Shown one piece after another: positions 8,193 to 16,876 of a DNA stretch of 64,000 nucleotides. The notes below the pieces were generated by a model. The model was not told the origin of the DNA, searched no databases, and was given only the letters and a program-made list of their open reading frames with translations. The position numbers were made by a program, and so were the translations under genes. The first letter of the stretch is position 1. Each line of letters begins with the position of its first letter. This DNA comes from Mariprofundus erugo (GTDB lineage: Bacteria; Pseudomonadota; Zetaproteobacteria; Mariprofundales; Mariprofundaceae), in the NCBI RefSeq assembly GCF_005818865.1, contig NZ_VBRY01000003.1:124001-188000 (forward strand). Direction: 5' to 3'.

Positions 8193-9067
8193 AGTTTACT
8201 CCGGCAGGAGGGGCGGCTGACTGGTACAGGCTTCTTCGTATTGACCGCCCGGTGGGCTACTGGCTGTTGCTGTGGCCGACCCTGTGGGGATTGCTGGCCG
8301 CGTCCGGCGGGCATCCGTCACTGAAAAATACCATCATCTTTGTTGCCGGTGTGCTGTTGATGCGTTCTGCCGGCTGTGTGATCAACGATTTTGCCGACCG
8401 GGATCTTGATCCGCATGTGGAGCGGACAAAGTTGCGCCCGATTGCAGCCGGGGCCATTGCTCCGGGGGCTGCACTGAGCGGTTTTGTGGTGATGATGTTG
8501 CTGGCATTGTTGCTGGTGGCCCAGACCTCCCTGTTTGTGATGGGACTTGCCGTGATCGGTGCTGTGCTGGCCTCCTGTTACCCGTTTCTCAAGCGCTATA
8601 CGCACTTTCCGCAGGCCTGGCTGGGGATGGCCTTCGGCTGGGGGGTGGTGATGGCGTGGGCGGCGGAAACCGGCTCTGTGCTGGATTCACCTGTGCCATG
8701 GTTGTTGTTCGCGGCCAATATTTTCTGGTCGCTTTCATATGATACGGCCTATGCACTGGGCGATCGCAGTGATGATCTGAAGGTGGGGGTGAAGTCCACC
8801 GCGATCTGGTTTGGTGATCGTGCGGTGGCTGCCATCGTTGTGCTTGCGCTGCTTATGGTGGGCTTGCTTGGTGTGGCGACCTTTATGCTGGGTGGTTTCT
8901 GGGTCGGGCTTGGCTGGTGGCTGGCACTGATGCTGCAGCTGTTATTGTGCGGGCGATTGCTGCGTTGTGGCGAGCGCTGGGGATTTACCTTTTTTCTGCA
9001 GTCTCATTATGTCGGTGTGCTGTTTGTTGCGGGGTTGCTGCTGCAGGGCTTGCTGTCACCACAGTAA
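8189..9067 (+). CDS. ubiA: 4-hydroxybenzoate polyprenyltransferase
   Basis: Membrane prenyltransferase joining the polyprenyl tail to 4-hydroxybenzoate. Both Asp-rich diphosphate/Mg sites are present: NDFADRDLD near residue 68 and DRSDDLKVGVKSTA near residue 193. About eight hydrophobic helices cover the 292 residues. The GTG start at 8189 overlaps the ubiC stop by 4 bases, pointing to translational coupling. The stop is 22 bases before tmRNA. Confidence 0.95.
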   Translation: MKFTPAGGAADWYRLLRIDRPVGYWLLLWPTLWGLLAASGGHPSLKNTIIFVAGVLLMRSAGCVINDFADRDLDPHVERTKLRPIAAGAIAPGAALSGFVVMMLLALLLVAQTSLFVMGLAVIGAVLASCYPFLKRYTHFPQAWLGMAFGWGVVMAWAAETGSVLDSPVPWLLFAANIFWSLSYDTAYALGDRSDDLKVGVKSTAIWFGDRAVAAIVVLALLMVGLLGVATFMLGGFWVGLGWWLALMLQLLLCGRLLRCGERWGFTFFLQSHYVGVLFVAGLLLQGLLSPQ

Positions 9068-9089
9068 GGTATAGCATTCGATCTTTCAC

Positions 9090-9438
9090 GGGGGCGACTT
9101 GGTTTCGACGGAGATGCTGAACCCTGTGGGGCATGTCGGGATGGTACTCTCGTTAAAAAGACCATTTGCAATAATTGCAAACGACGACGTAGAACTAGCT
9201 TACGCTGCGTAAGTTACCCCGTTCCTGAGGTGTCCATCCATTGGGAGTACGGGGCCATTTAGATGGAATCGCCACTCGGGGCTGGAGACTCGTGGTCCCC
9301 TGGGTTAAAAGTTACGAATCGACCTTGTGGGCACTTTGTCCGTTTGGTTTTCACAGGGTGCTATTCGAACGGACTAAACATGTAGAACCATAGGCTGATG
9401 GTTTTCGGACGCGGGTTCGAATCCCGCCGCCTCCACCA
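9090..9438 (+). ncRNA. ssrA: Transfer-messenger RNA (tmRNA)
   Basis: Rescues stalled ribosomes. The 5' GGGGGCG pairs with the 3' CGCCTCC before an encoded ACCA end, and the 5' end continues GACTTGGTTTCGACGG, as expected. The tRNA-like 3' part has GGGTTCGAATCCC. The resume codon is GCA at 9177, encoding ANDDVELAYAA and ending TAA at 9210-9212; with the charged alanine the tag is A-ANDDVELAYAA, closely matching the proteobacterial ...LAA tags. Length about 349 nt, one-piece form. Confidence 0.96.
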
Positions 9439-9441
9439 AAT

Positions 9442-9476
9442 AAAAAAAGGCCGCCCGCCCTAGGTGGCCTTTTTTT
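9442..9476 (+). terminator. Rho-independent terminator of ssrA
   Basis: AAAAAAAGGCC and GGCCTTTTTTT form the stem around a short loop, followed by a T run, directly after the tmRNA 3' end. The A/T-flanked stem could work in both directions. Confidence 0.85.
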
Positions 9477-9510
9477 ATGCTTCATCGCGCATGAGCGGGA
9501 AATATGGCTG

Positions 9511-9668
9511 GTGTAAGTGTTTGATTTGTAAGCAAAGACACAATGACTCGGGCATCATGCCCTCGCCCTGCGGGCGGTCGTTGGCCGTCCAGTTGGCTTT
9601 CTGCCTCTTTGTCGCAGTTTGTCTTTGCGAACTGATTGTTGCCAGGGCGGCAATCAATCAGCATCTCC
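9511..9668 (-). repeat. Dispersed hairpin repeat, copy B (expanded loop)
   Basis: On the minus strand it starts GGAGATGCTGATTGATTG and follows the full element at 55920 base by base for about 50 positions with four differences. It then carries about 79 extra bases inside the second hairpin, and resumes with TGTCTTTGCTTACAAATCA. The arms GCAAAGACA (9532-9540) and TGTCTTTGC (9620-9628) are preserved around the insert. Its first hairpin (9632-9661) has a G-C pair where the 55920 copy has T-A. The far end is not recognisable. Confidence 0.75.
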
Positions 9669-10016
9669 GTAGTGAATCACTCTGTTCGGCAAATCCATAA
9701 GGGGGGGGGGCAAGCGGCATCAACCCATCTTTATCGGCACTGGTTGCCGGGCTTCCGCGATGCGCCTTTTTAATTTGTGCGTGCGTTTTTCTGTTGTGGT
9801 GCTGATGCTTTCCGGTCTTGTTTTGTGCTGTTTTGATCGATGGGGGCAGAGGGGGTGGAGGCTGACAATCAGCATGATGAAAAAAGCTTTTTCCGCAGTA
9901 ATTAAAGGGTTAATTGTGCGGGTAATCTTGACCAGATTGTGCGCCGGTGGTAGCAAGCACACTCAGTTTTCAGAGGGCTGTCTCGAGGGACCGGTAGATT
10001 CAGGAGGGGGGTTGCA
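9669..10016. promoter_or_regulatory. nuo upstream region: G10 tract and two palindromes
   Basis: This 348-bp stretch before nuoA holds a run of ten G (9701-9710), a perfect 12-bp palindrome AAAAAGCTTTTT (9881-9892), an inverted repeat AATTAA-AGGG-TTAATT (9900-9915) 12 bases upstream of a candidate -35, and the nuoA ribosome site AGGAGGGGGG. A plus-strand reading frame from 9760 runs into nuoA out of frame and has no ribosome site; I do not call it. Confidence 0.5.
9928..9956 (+). promoter_or_regulatory. Candidate promoter of the nuo operon
   Basis: TTGACC (-35), 17-bp spacer, TAGCAA (-10), about 60 bases before nuoA. The -10 is a poor match to TATAAT, but the same hexamer at the same spacing follows a perfect TTGACA before rho. 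Confidence 0.4.
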
Positions 10017-10388
10017 ATGGGCGCGGAATATCTCGCCAATGAATATGCACCAATTTTCATCTTTATAATTATTGCTTTTGTAATGGGCGTAGCCCCGCTT
10101 GCACTGACCTATATTATCGCTGAGCAGAAGCCTGATTCGGAAAAGCGGTCTGCCTACGAATGTGGTTTTGAGGCCTTCGAAGATGCACGTATGCAGTTCG
10201 ACGTGCGCTTTTACCTCGTGGCGATTCTGTTTGTTGTATTCGATCTTGAAAGTGCGTTTTTGTTTCCGTGGGCAGTGGTGCTGGATAAAATAGGTCTGTT
10301 CGGCTTTGTCGAAATGATGCTGTTTCTGGTGATTCTGCTGGTTGGTTATATCTACGCGTGGAAGAAGGGAGCCTTGCAATGGGAATAG
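10017..10388 (+). CDS. nuoA: NADH-quinone oxidoreductase subunit A
   Basis: Small membrane subunit of complex I at the junction with the peripheral arm. 123 residues with three hydrophobic helices and the conserved loop [24 protein letters not shown], followed by the acidic FDLESAF segment in the second helix. The ATG follows AGGAGGGGGG. The 3' end overlaps nuoB by 10 bases. First gene of a complete 14-gene nuo locus. Confidence 0.96.
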   Translation: MGAEYLANEYAPIFIFIIIAFVMGVAPLALTYIIAEQKPDSEKRSAYECGFEAFEDARMQFDVRFYLVAILFVVFDLESAFLFPWAVVLDKIGLFGFVEMMLFLVILLVGYIYAWKKGALQWE

Positions 10389-10855
10389 AAGGCATTCTTG
10401 AAAAAGGTTTTATTACCACAACTGCTGACAAGTTGATTAACGGCGCGCGCGCCGGTTCTCTCTGGCCGATGACCTTCGGTCTGGCCTGCTGTGCGGTTGA
10501 AATGATGCATGCGGGTGCGTCCCGCTATGATCTCGATCGCTTCGGTATCGTGTTTCGTCCGAGTCCGCGTCAGTCCGATGTGATGGTGGTTGCAGGTACG
10601 CTGTGTAACAAGATGGCACCGGCACTGCGCAAGGTGTATGACCAGATGTCCGAACCACGCTGGGTGATCTCGATGGGCAGCTGTGCCAATGGTGGCGGCT
10701 ACTATCACTACTCTTATTCGGTGACGCGCGGCTGTGATCGCATCGTTCCTGTTGATATTTATGTGCCTGGATGTCCTCCGACTGCAGAAGCATTGCTTTA
10801 CGGATTTATCCAGCTGCAGGAAAAGATCAAGCGCACCAATACGATTGCCCGGTAG
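10379..10855 (+). CDS. nuoB: NADH-quinone oxidoreductase subunit B
   Basis: Carries the terminal Fe-S cluster N2 that passes electrons to quinone. The 158-residue product has the tandem cysteines in [11 protein letters not shown], then [10 protein letters not shown] and [12 protein letters not shown], giving the four N2 ligands. The ATG at 10379 ([11 protein letters not shown]) is the family-like start and lies inside the nuoA end. The next gene follows after 9 bases. Confidence 0.97.
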   Translation: MGIEGILEKGFITTTADKLINGARAGSLWPMTFGLACCAVEMMHAGASRYDLDRFGIVFRPSPRQSDVMVVAGTLCNKMAPALRKVYDQMSEPRWVISMGSCANGGGYYHYSYSVTRGCDRIVPVDIYVPGCPPTAEALLYGFIQLQEKIKRTNTIAR

Positions 10856-10864
10856 GCACAGAGC

Positions 10865-11497
10865 ATGACGAAGAAGAACAGTATGGAAGAAAAGTTACAG
10901 GACGATATCGGTGCGGATGCGCCGTATGATCCGGCGCCGGAAGTGGCCGGGCTGCGCAAGCGTTTTGGCGCACAGGTATTGTCGGTTGAGGCCGGTATCG
11001 ATTGCCAGAGTGTGACGCTGGCGCGTGAGTGCATTGTCGAGGCATGTCACTATCTGAAGTCCGAGCATGGTTTTGAGCAGCTGATGGATCTCTGCGGTGT
11101 CGATCGCAGTACCTACCCGGGCTGGCCTGCCGGCGCGCCCCGCTTTCAGGTGGTTTATCACCTGCTTTCCCTTTCCCGCAATCACAGGATCCGGTTGAAG
11201 GTGGGGCTGAATGAGCGTGAGCTTGTTGATTCGGTGACCGAGGTGTGGCCGACTGCCAACTGGTTTGAGCGCGAGGCGTTCGATCTTTTCGGTATTATCT
11301 TCAATCATCATCCGGACCTGCGCCGTCTGCTGACCGACTACGGTTTTGAGGGACACCCGCTGCGCAAGGACTTCCCTGTGACCGGTCGTGTGGAGATGTT
11401 CTTTGATGAGTCACAGTGGCGCTGCGTCTATCGTCCGAATGAGGTCAAGCTCAGGCAGTTGATCCAGAAATCATGGCCGGGGGTTGATCGTGGCTGA
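10865..11497 (+). CDS. nuoC: NADH-quinone oxidoreductase subunit C
   Basis: Peripheral-arm subunit contacting NuoD. 210 residues with the 30-kDa subunit signature [37 protein letters not shown] near residues 135-175. NuoC is separate from NuoD here, unlike the fused NuoCD of enteric bacteria. The stop overlaps the nuoD start by 8 bases. Confidence 0.96.
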   Translation: MTKKNSMEEKLQDDIGADAPYDPAPEVAGLRKRFGAQVLSVEAGIDCQSVTLARECIVEACHYLKSEHGFEQLMDLCGVDRSTYPGWPAGAPRFQVVYHLLSLSRNHRIRLKVGLNERELVDSVTEVWPTANWFEREAFDLFGIIFNHHPDLRRLLTDYGFEGHPLRKDFPVTGRVEMFFDESQWRCVYRPNEVKLRQLIQKSWPGVDRG

Positions 11498-12668
11498 GAT
11501 CAAGAATTACACCCTTAACTTTGGTCCGCAGCATCCGGCAGCGCATGGTGTGCTGCGTCTGGTGCTTGAGCTGGATGGTGAGGTGGTGGAACGCGCCGAT
11601 CCGCATATCGGCCTGCTGCATCGTGGAACCGAAAAGCTGTTCGAAGAAAAGACCTATCTGCAGAACCTTCCCTATTTTGACCGTTTTGATTACGTCTCCA
11701 TGATGGCCAATGAGCATGCCTATGCTCTGGCTGTGGAGAAGCTGCTCGGTATTGAGGCGCCTGAGCGTGCCCAGTATATCCGCGTGATGTATGCCGAGCT
11801 GACCCGTATCCTCAATCACTGCATGTGGCTGGGAGCGGTGGCGCTGGATATTGGCGCCATGACCGTATTCCTGTTCTGCTTCCGTGAACGTGAGGATATT
11901 TTCGACTATTACGAGGCGGTTTCCGGTGCGCGTATGCATGCATCGTATTTCCGTCCGGGTGGTGTGGCCAAGGATCTTCCTGAGGGCCTGCTTGAGCGTA
12001 TCAAGGGCTTTACCGAGCGTTTTCCCGGCTATGTGGATGAGTATGAAACACTGCTGACGGAAAATCGTATCTGGAAACAGCGTAACGTCGATATTGCCAT
12101 TGTGGATCAGGAAGCTGCGCTGGCGTGGGGCTTTACCGGTCCGATGATTCGAGGCTCCGGCATCGCCTGGGATCTGCGCAAGACCCAGCCGTATGATGTT
12201 TATGACAAGATGGACTTTGATATTCCGGTCGGTGTGACCGGTGACTGCTATGACCGCTACCTGGTGCGTGTTGAGGAGATGCGTCAGTCCAACCGCATTA
12301 TTGAGCAGTGTGTGGACTGGCTGAGCAAAAATCCGGGGCCGGTCAAGGTGGATGACTACAAGCTGACAAGCCCTCCCCGTGCCGAGATGAAGGCCGATAT
12401 GGAAGCACTGATCCATCACTTCAAATACTTCTCCGAGGGTTACCATGTACCTGAGGGTGAGGTTTATGCGGCAGTTGAACATCCGAAGGGTGAATTCGGC
12501 GTTTATCTGATTGCTGATGGCTCCAACAAGCCATACCGCATGAAGGTGAGAGCGGCCGGCTTTGCTCATATTGAAGCCCTTGATTACATGTGTCGCGGTC
12601 ACATGATCGCTGACGTGGTGGCGATTCTTGGAACCCAGGATATTGTGTTCGGTGAGGTTGATCGATGA
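11490..12668 (+). CDS. nuoD: NADH-quinone oxidoreductase subunit D
   Basis: 49-kDa subunit forming the quinone cavity with NuoB. The product begins [19 protein letters not shown], the standard N-terminus with the quinone-site His pair, and contains [12 protein letters not shown] and [10 protein letters not shown]; it ends with the usual VFGEVDR. The GTG at 11490 is preferred over a TTG at 11484 because it gives the family N-terminus. 392 residues. Confidence 0.96.
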   Translation: MAEIKNYTLNFGPQHPAAHGVLRLVLELDGEVVERADPHIGLLHRGTEKLFEEKTYLQNLPYFDRFDYVSMMANEHAYALAVEKLLGIEAPERAQYIRVMYAELTRILNHCMWLGAVALDIGAMTVFLFCFREREDIFDYYEAVSGARMHASYFRPGGVAKDLPEGLLERIKGFTERFPGYVDEYETLLTENRIWKQRNVDIAIVDQEAALAWGFTGPMIRGSGIAWDLRKTQPYDVYDKMDFDIPVGVTGDCYDRYLVRVEEMRQSNRIIEQCVDWLSKNPGPVKVDDYKLTSPPRAEMKADMEALIHHFKYFSEGYHVPEGEVYAAVEHPKGEFGVYLIADGSNKPYRMKVRAAGFAHIEALDYMCRGHMIADVVAILGTQDIVFGEVDR

Positions 12669-13177
12669 GTGCACAGTTGAATGCGACTCCCCATCGTTTC
12701 AGTGAGGCTCGTCTGGCGGAAATCGCCGAGCTGGTGAAACGCTATCCCAGTGCCCAGTCGGCATTGATGCCGGTGCTCTATATGGCACAGGAAGATTTCG
12801 GTTATCTCTCCATGGATGTGCAGCAGCATGTTGCCGATGTGCTGAACCTGCGTTTGATGCAGGTGCGTGAAGTGGTGACGTTTTACACCATGTTCCGCGA
12901 ACAGCCGTGTGGCAGCTATCTGCTTGAGGTATGCACCAGCTCCGGTTGCATGCTCAATGGTGCCTATGAGCTGGTGACGCACATGGCCGATACCCTTGGT
13001 ATCAAAATTGGTGAAACCACACCCGATGGTCTGTTTACGCTGACCGAGGTGGAGTGTGCCGGTGCCTGTGGCGGTGCGCCTGTTGTGCAGGTGAATAACG
13101 TATATCACGAAAAAGCTACACCTGAATCAATGGATGCGCTGATCACGCAGGTGCGGGCAAGCGGGGGTGGCAAGTGA
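12665..13177 (+). CDS. nuoE: NADH-quinone oxidoreductase subunit E
   Basis: 24-kDa subunit with the off-path 2Fe-2S cluster N1a. 170 residues; cluster ligands are in VCTSSGCML (two Cys) and [11 protein letters not shown] (two Cys), the thioredoxin-like pattern. The ATG overlaps the nuoD stop by 4 bases (ATGA) and the stop overlaps nuoF by 4 (GTGA). Confidence 0.96.
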   Translation: MSAQLNATPHRFSEARLAEIAELVKRYPSAQSALMPVLYMAQEDFGYLSMDVQQHVADVLNLRLMQVREVVTFYTMFREQPCGSYLLEVCTSSGCMLNGAYELVTHMADTLGIKIGETTPDGLFTLTEVECAGACGGAPVVQVNNVYHEKATPESMDALITQVRASGGGK

Positions 13178-14451
13178 TTCCTTCTGATCCCAAACAGGTG
13201 AAGCAGATATGCTTTGACCGGATCAATATTCCGGATGTGCACACCCTGGCGGTGGCACGCAAGCATGGCGCCTATGAGTTCCTGCCGACTGTACTGGCTG
13301 AATTTACGGCGGCGAAGATTATTGATGAGGTTAAAGTCTCCGGCCTGCGCGGTCGTGGCGGTGCAGGCTTCCCGACCGGTCTGAAGTGGTCTTTTGTGCC
13401 GCGCAATACCGGTAAGCCGACCTATCTTCTCTGCAATGCGGACGAGGGTGAGCCGGGTACATTCAAGGATCGCGATATTATGCGCTTTGATCCGCATCTG
13501 CTCATTGAAGGCATGATCATGGCCGGCTTTGCGCTTGGTGTGCGTGACGCCTACATCTATATCCGCGGTGAGTTTGTGCATGAAGCCAATGTGCTGAATG
13601 CGGCCATTAAAGAGGCTTATGCAGCCAATCTGCTGGGTGAGAATATTCTCGGCAGCGGCTATAGCATGGAGCTGACCGTACATCGTGGTGCCGGTGCCTA
13701 TGTCTGTGGTGAGGAGACGGCGCTGATCGAGTCTCTGGAAGGCAAGCCGGGGCGCCCGCGTTTCAAGCCGCCATTCCCTGCCGTTGAAGGTTTTTACCGT
13801 TGCCCGACCGTGGTCAATAACGTTGAAACGCTGGCCACCGTACCTGCTATTCTCAAGCACGGTGGTGCATGGCATGCGGCGATCGGTGTGCCGAATAATA
13901 CCGGTTGCAAAATCTTTTCGGTTTCCGGCCATGTGAACAAGCCCGGAAACTATGAGGTGCCGATGGGTACCTCGCTGAAGACCCTGATTGAGGATTATTG
14001 TGGCGGCCTGCAGCACGGTAGCGTGCCCAAGGTGGTGATCCCGGGTGGTTCTTCCACACCGTGGCTGACAGCCGAGCACTACAATACCCCGTTGACCTAT
14101 GACGGTATGATCAAGGCCGGTTCGATGCTGGGCTCCGGTGCTGTCATTGTGCTGGATGAGACGGCTGATGTGGTCTCCTTTACCCGTCGCCTGGCTCACT
14201 TTTATGCCCATGAGTCATGCGGTCAGTGCACGCCGTGCCGTGAGGGAACCGGCTGGCTTGAGCGTATCATGGACCGTATTGAAGCAGGGCAGGGCTGTGA
14301 AGGTGACTTGCGTGTATTGAAAGATGCCTCGACCCATATGGCAGGCCGGACGATTTGCGCGCTGGCAGATGGTGCAGCGGCTCCGATCCTGTCCATGCTC
14401 AAGCACTTTCCCGAGGAAGTTCGAGCCTATCTGGCGGAGAATGCAGCATGA
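13174..14451 (+). CDS. nuoF: NADH-quinone oxidoreductase subunit F
   Basis: 51-kDa flavoprotein that oxidises NADH. 425 residues with the NADH/FMN glycine-rich stretch LRGRGGAGFPTGLKW near residue 60, the FMN-side NADEGEPGTFKDR, GAGAYVCGEETALIESLEGKPG, and the N3 cluster cysteines in ESCGQCTPCREGTGW plus a later TICALAD. Starts with GTG in a GTGA overlap. The stop is overlapped by a mini-ORF, then nuoG. Confidence 0.97.
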   Translation: MIPSDPKQVKQICFDRINIPDVHTLAVARKHGAYEFLPTVLAEFTAAKIIDEVKVSGLRGRGGAGFPTGLKWSFVPRNTGKPTYLLCNADEGEPGTFKDRDIMRFDPHLLIEGMIMAGFALGVRDAYIYIRGEFVHEANVLNAAIKEAYAANLLGENILGSGYSMELTVHRGAGAYVCGEETALIESLEGKPGRPRFKPPFPAVEGFYRCPTVVNNVETLATVPAILKHGGAWHAAIGVPNNTGCKIFSVSGHVNKPGNYEVPMGTSLKTLIEDYCGGLQHGSVPKVVIPGGSSTPWLTAEHYNTPLTYDGMIKAGSMLGSGAVIVLDETADVVSFTRRLAHFYAHESCGQCTPCREGTGWLERIMDRIEAGQGCEGDLRVLKDASTHMAGRTICALADGAAAPILSMLKHFPEEVRAYLAENAA

Positions 14452-14525
14452 GCGCATCTATATTCCGTAAGATGATCTGCGTAGTGGCAGGGCAGCAGTG
14501 TGATACCGATGGGGGTGTGGCGTGA
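14448..14525 (+). CDS. Possible 25-codon coupled mini-ORF between nuoF and nuoG
   Basis: The ATG shares ATGA with the nuoF stop and the TGA shares GTGA with the nuoG start, so this ORF exactly bridges the 70-bp gap. It begins MSASIFRKMICVVAGQQC and its last codons encode Gly-Gly because they contain the nuoG ribosome site. No family recognised. It may be a coupling device rather than a functional peptide. Confidence 0.35.
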   Translation: MSASIFRKMICVVAGQQCDTDGGVA

Positions 14526-16876
14526 CCAGTTTGTTAATCAATGATCAGGAAGTTGAGGTCACGCCTGGCACCAGTATTCTGGAGGCCTGTCGCCAGCATG
14601 GTGTCGATGTACCATATTTCTGTTATCACCCGGAATTGTCTGTAGCGGCCAACTGCCGTATGTGTCTGGTTGAAGTTGAGGGCTGGGGTAAACCGGCGGC
14701 CTCATGTTGTACGCCTGTCTCCGAAGGGATGAAGGTGAAAACCCAGACCGAATCACTGAAAAAAGATCGTAAGATGGTGATGGAATATCTGCTTATTCAC
14801 CATCCGCTGGATTGCCCGGTTTGTGATCAGGGTGGTGGCTGCAAGCTGCAGGATTATGCCCTGACCCACGGCGCCTCCAAAGGCCGCTATGCCGAGCACA
14901 AGCGTGCTGTGGTGAACTATGAGCTGGGCCCGTTTGTGAATACCTGCATGACCCGTTGCATCCACTGCACCCGCTGCGTGCGTTTTGCCGATGAGGTGGC
15001 CGGTACCGGTGATATCGGTGTGCTCAATCGTTCCGATCATATGACCATTGCCGGAATTGTGGAGGAGGCTCTGGAGTCGGAGCTCTCCGGTAATCTGCCG
15101 GATATCTGCCCGGTAGGGGCATTGCTCGACAAGCCATCTCTGGATGTTTCCCGTCCATGGGAGATGACCCATCACAAGGGTACCTGTACCCAGTGTCCGA
15201 ATGGTTGCGATATCAACATTGAGTCGCGTGGCGATGAAGTGATGCGTATTCGCCCGGTGGAGAACAGTCCCGAGCCATGGCTCTGTGACCGCGGTCGTTA
15301 TGTCTATGATGCATTCCGTTCGGATGCCCGCATTCTTGAGCCGCGTGTGCGTCGCGATGGTGCGCTTGCAGCCACCGGCTGGGACGAAGCATTTGAGCAG
15401 GCTGTCGCTCTGCTGAAAGGCAAGCGTGTCGGTATCGTCTTCTCGCCGGACTGGAGTGTTGAGGCACATGCCTCTATTCGCCTGATGCGCGATGCGCTTT
15501 TCCCGGATGCAAAGGTGGCCTATGACCTGCACCGCAGGGATTTGCGCCCGTTTGCCTTTGAAGAAGGTTTCTCCATGACGACGGCCCAGATTGAAGCGGC
15601 TGATCAGGTGGTTGTGCTCGGTTCGGATCTGCGCCAGCGCCTGCCATTGCTGATGCAGCGTCTGCGCAAGCGTGGTCGTGCCGGTAAACCTGTGGCGCGT
15701 ATCGGCGCGATGAACTATCGCACCAATATGACGATCAGCAGCGATGCGATCATCCGTCCGCGTGACTGGCCGGCAGTGATTGCCCGTGCCATGGAGCAGG
15801 TACGTGTACTGGGCAAAACGGCAGCCGGTTTTGATGCCTGGCTTGCAGCAGTGCCCGAGCGCCATGAGGCAGGAAAGATTCTTGCTGATGCACTGATGGC
15901 TGACAGCTGTGCCCTGCTGGTCGGTGAAGAGATTCGTTCGCACGATGATGCGGCAGCCCTTATCTATGGTATCGATCTGCTGATGCGTGCCTGTGGTCAT
16001 GCCGAGAAGGACAGTGACGGGCGTAACCTGATTCCTGAGGGTATGAATACCCAGTCGCTGGCAGCAAGTTTCGGTGATGTTCGTATCAGTGCCGGTGAGC
16101 TGTTTGCCCAGGCGGGTGCCGGTGCGCTCGACGCGCTGGTGGTGATTGGCAGTGATCCTATGGGTGATGGTCTGTTCCCGTCGGCTGCGGCTGCCGTGCT
16201 GGGTAAGGTGCCTCTGGTTCAGATCGGTTCCATCAGTGGTCGTACCGGTGAATTCGCCGATGTGCAGTTGCCAGCCTCCGCCTACCCTGAAAATGAGGGT
16301 ACCTTCGTCAACATGGAAGGGCGTATTCGTGTGGCAACCAATCCGATCCGTTCGCTGGGTCAGGAGCGTCCGCTGTGGAAGGTGATGATGCGTCTGATCC
16401 AGGTGATGGGCGGCGAAGTGCCGGTTGTCAGTATGGATGAGCTGCGTGCCGTCGTTGCCGGCCGTATGCCTGAGCTTGCCGGTATCTGGGCGAGCGGTGA
16501 GACGGACAGCGTGATGGTCCGACCTGCTCGCAATCGTGATGCAGCCTGTGTGCCTCGCAAACAGGATCAGGCCTTTGCACTGGATGTGGTCAGTCGTTAC
16601 TCGATGTACCGTGAAGGCATGTGGGCCAGGGCTTCAGGTTTGTTGAGCGAAGCTGCCGATCTGCATGCACTGGATGATGTGCTCGTTCACCCTGATACCC
16701 TGGCATCCGCCGGGCTTGCAGCAGGTGAGCTGACCGTACGTTCATTCCTGGGCGAGAAGGTCTTTCATGTGGGTGTTCGCGAGGATGTCAGTCCGGGTGT
16801 CTTGTTTATTGCCAGACGCGGAGTGGCAGGGGAGCTGTCAGATGTAAGTGCTGCCAGCCTGTCGGGAGGAAAATGA
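14522..16876 (+). CDS. nuoG: NADH-quinone oxidoreductase subunit G
   Basis: 75-kDa iron-sulfur subunit that conducts electrons from NuoF. 784 residues. Clusters visible in order: 2Fe-2S (PYFCYHPELSVAANCRMC then a later Cys), the His-ligated HHPLDCPVCDQGGGC, a ferredoxin-like CMTRCIHCTRC with a later DICPVGAL, and CTQCPNGCDINIESRG with a downstream Cys, the pattern of the extra cluster N7. The rest is a molybdopterin-oxidoreductase-like domain without visible cofactor motifs. GTG start. Confidence 0.95.
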   Translation: MTSLLINDQEVEVTPGTSILEACRQHGVDVPYFCYHPELSVAANCRMCLVEVEGWGKPAASCCTPVSEGMKVKTQTESLKKDRKMVMEYLLIHHPLDCPVCDQGGGCKLQDYALTHGASKGRYAEHKRAVVNYELGPFVNTCMTRCIHCTRCVRFADEVAGTGDIGVLNRSDHMTIAGIVEEALESELSGNLPDICPVGALLDKPSLDVSRPWEMTHHKGTCTQCPNGCDINIESRGDEVMRIRPVENSPEPWLCDRGRYVYDAFRSDARILEPRVRRDGALAATGWDEAFEQAVALLKGKRVGIVFSPDWSVEAHASIRLMRDALFPDAKVAYDLHRRDLRPFAFEEGFSMTTAQIEAADQVVVLGSDLRQRLPLLMQRLRKRGRAGKPVARIGAMNYRTNMTISSDAIIRPRDWPAVIARAMEQVRVLGKTAAGFDAWLAAVPERHEAGKILADALMADSCALLVGEEIRSHDDAAALIYGIDLLMRACGHAEKDSDGRNLIPEGMNTQSLAASFGDVRISAGELFAQAGAGALDALVVIGSDPMGDGLFPSAAAAVLGKVPLVQIGSISGRTGEFADVQLPASAYPENEGTFVNMEGRIRVATNPIRSLGQERPLWKVMMRLIQVMGGEVPVVSMDELRAVVAGRMPELAGIWASGETDSVMVRPARNRDAACVPRKQDQAFALDVVSRYSMYREGMWARASGLLSEAADLHALDDVLVHPDTLASAGLAAGELTVRSFLGEKVFHVGVREDVSPGVLFIARRGVAGELSDVSAASLSGGK

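Noticed and set aside
9760-10068. Plus-strand frame of 102 codons before nuoA
   Set aside because: No ribosome site; it crosses the nuo promoter and runs into nuoA out of frame.
14753-16000. Long minus-strand frame opposite nuoG (and similar ones opposite nuoD, nuoF, glmU)
   Set aside because: Antisense shadows of well-identified genes; Thr/His/Arg-rich composition and no ribosome site.
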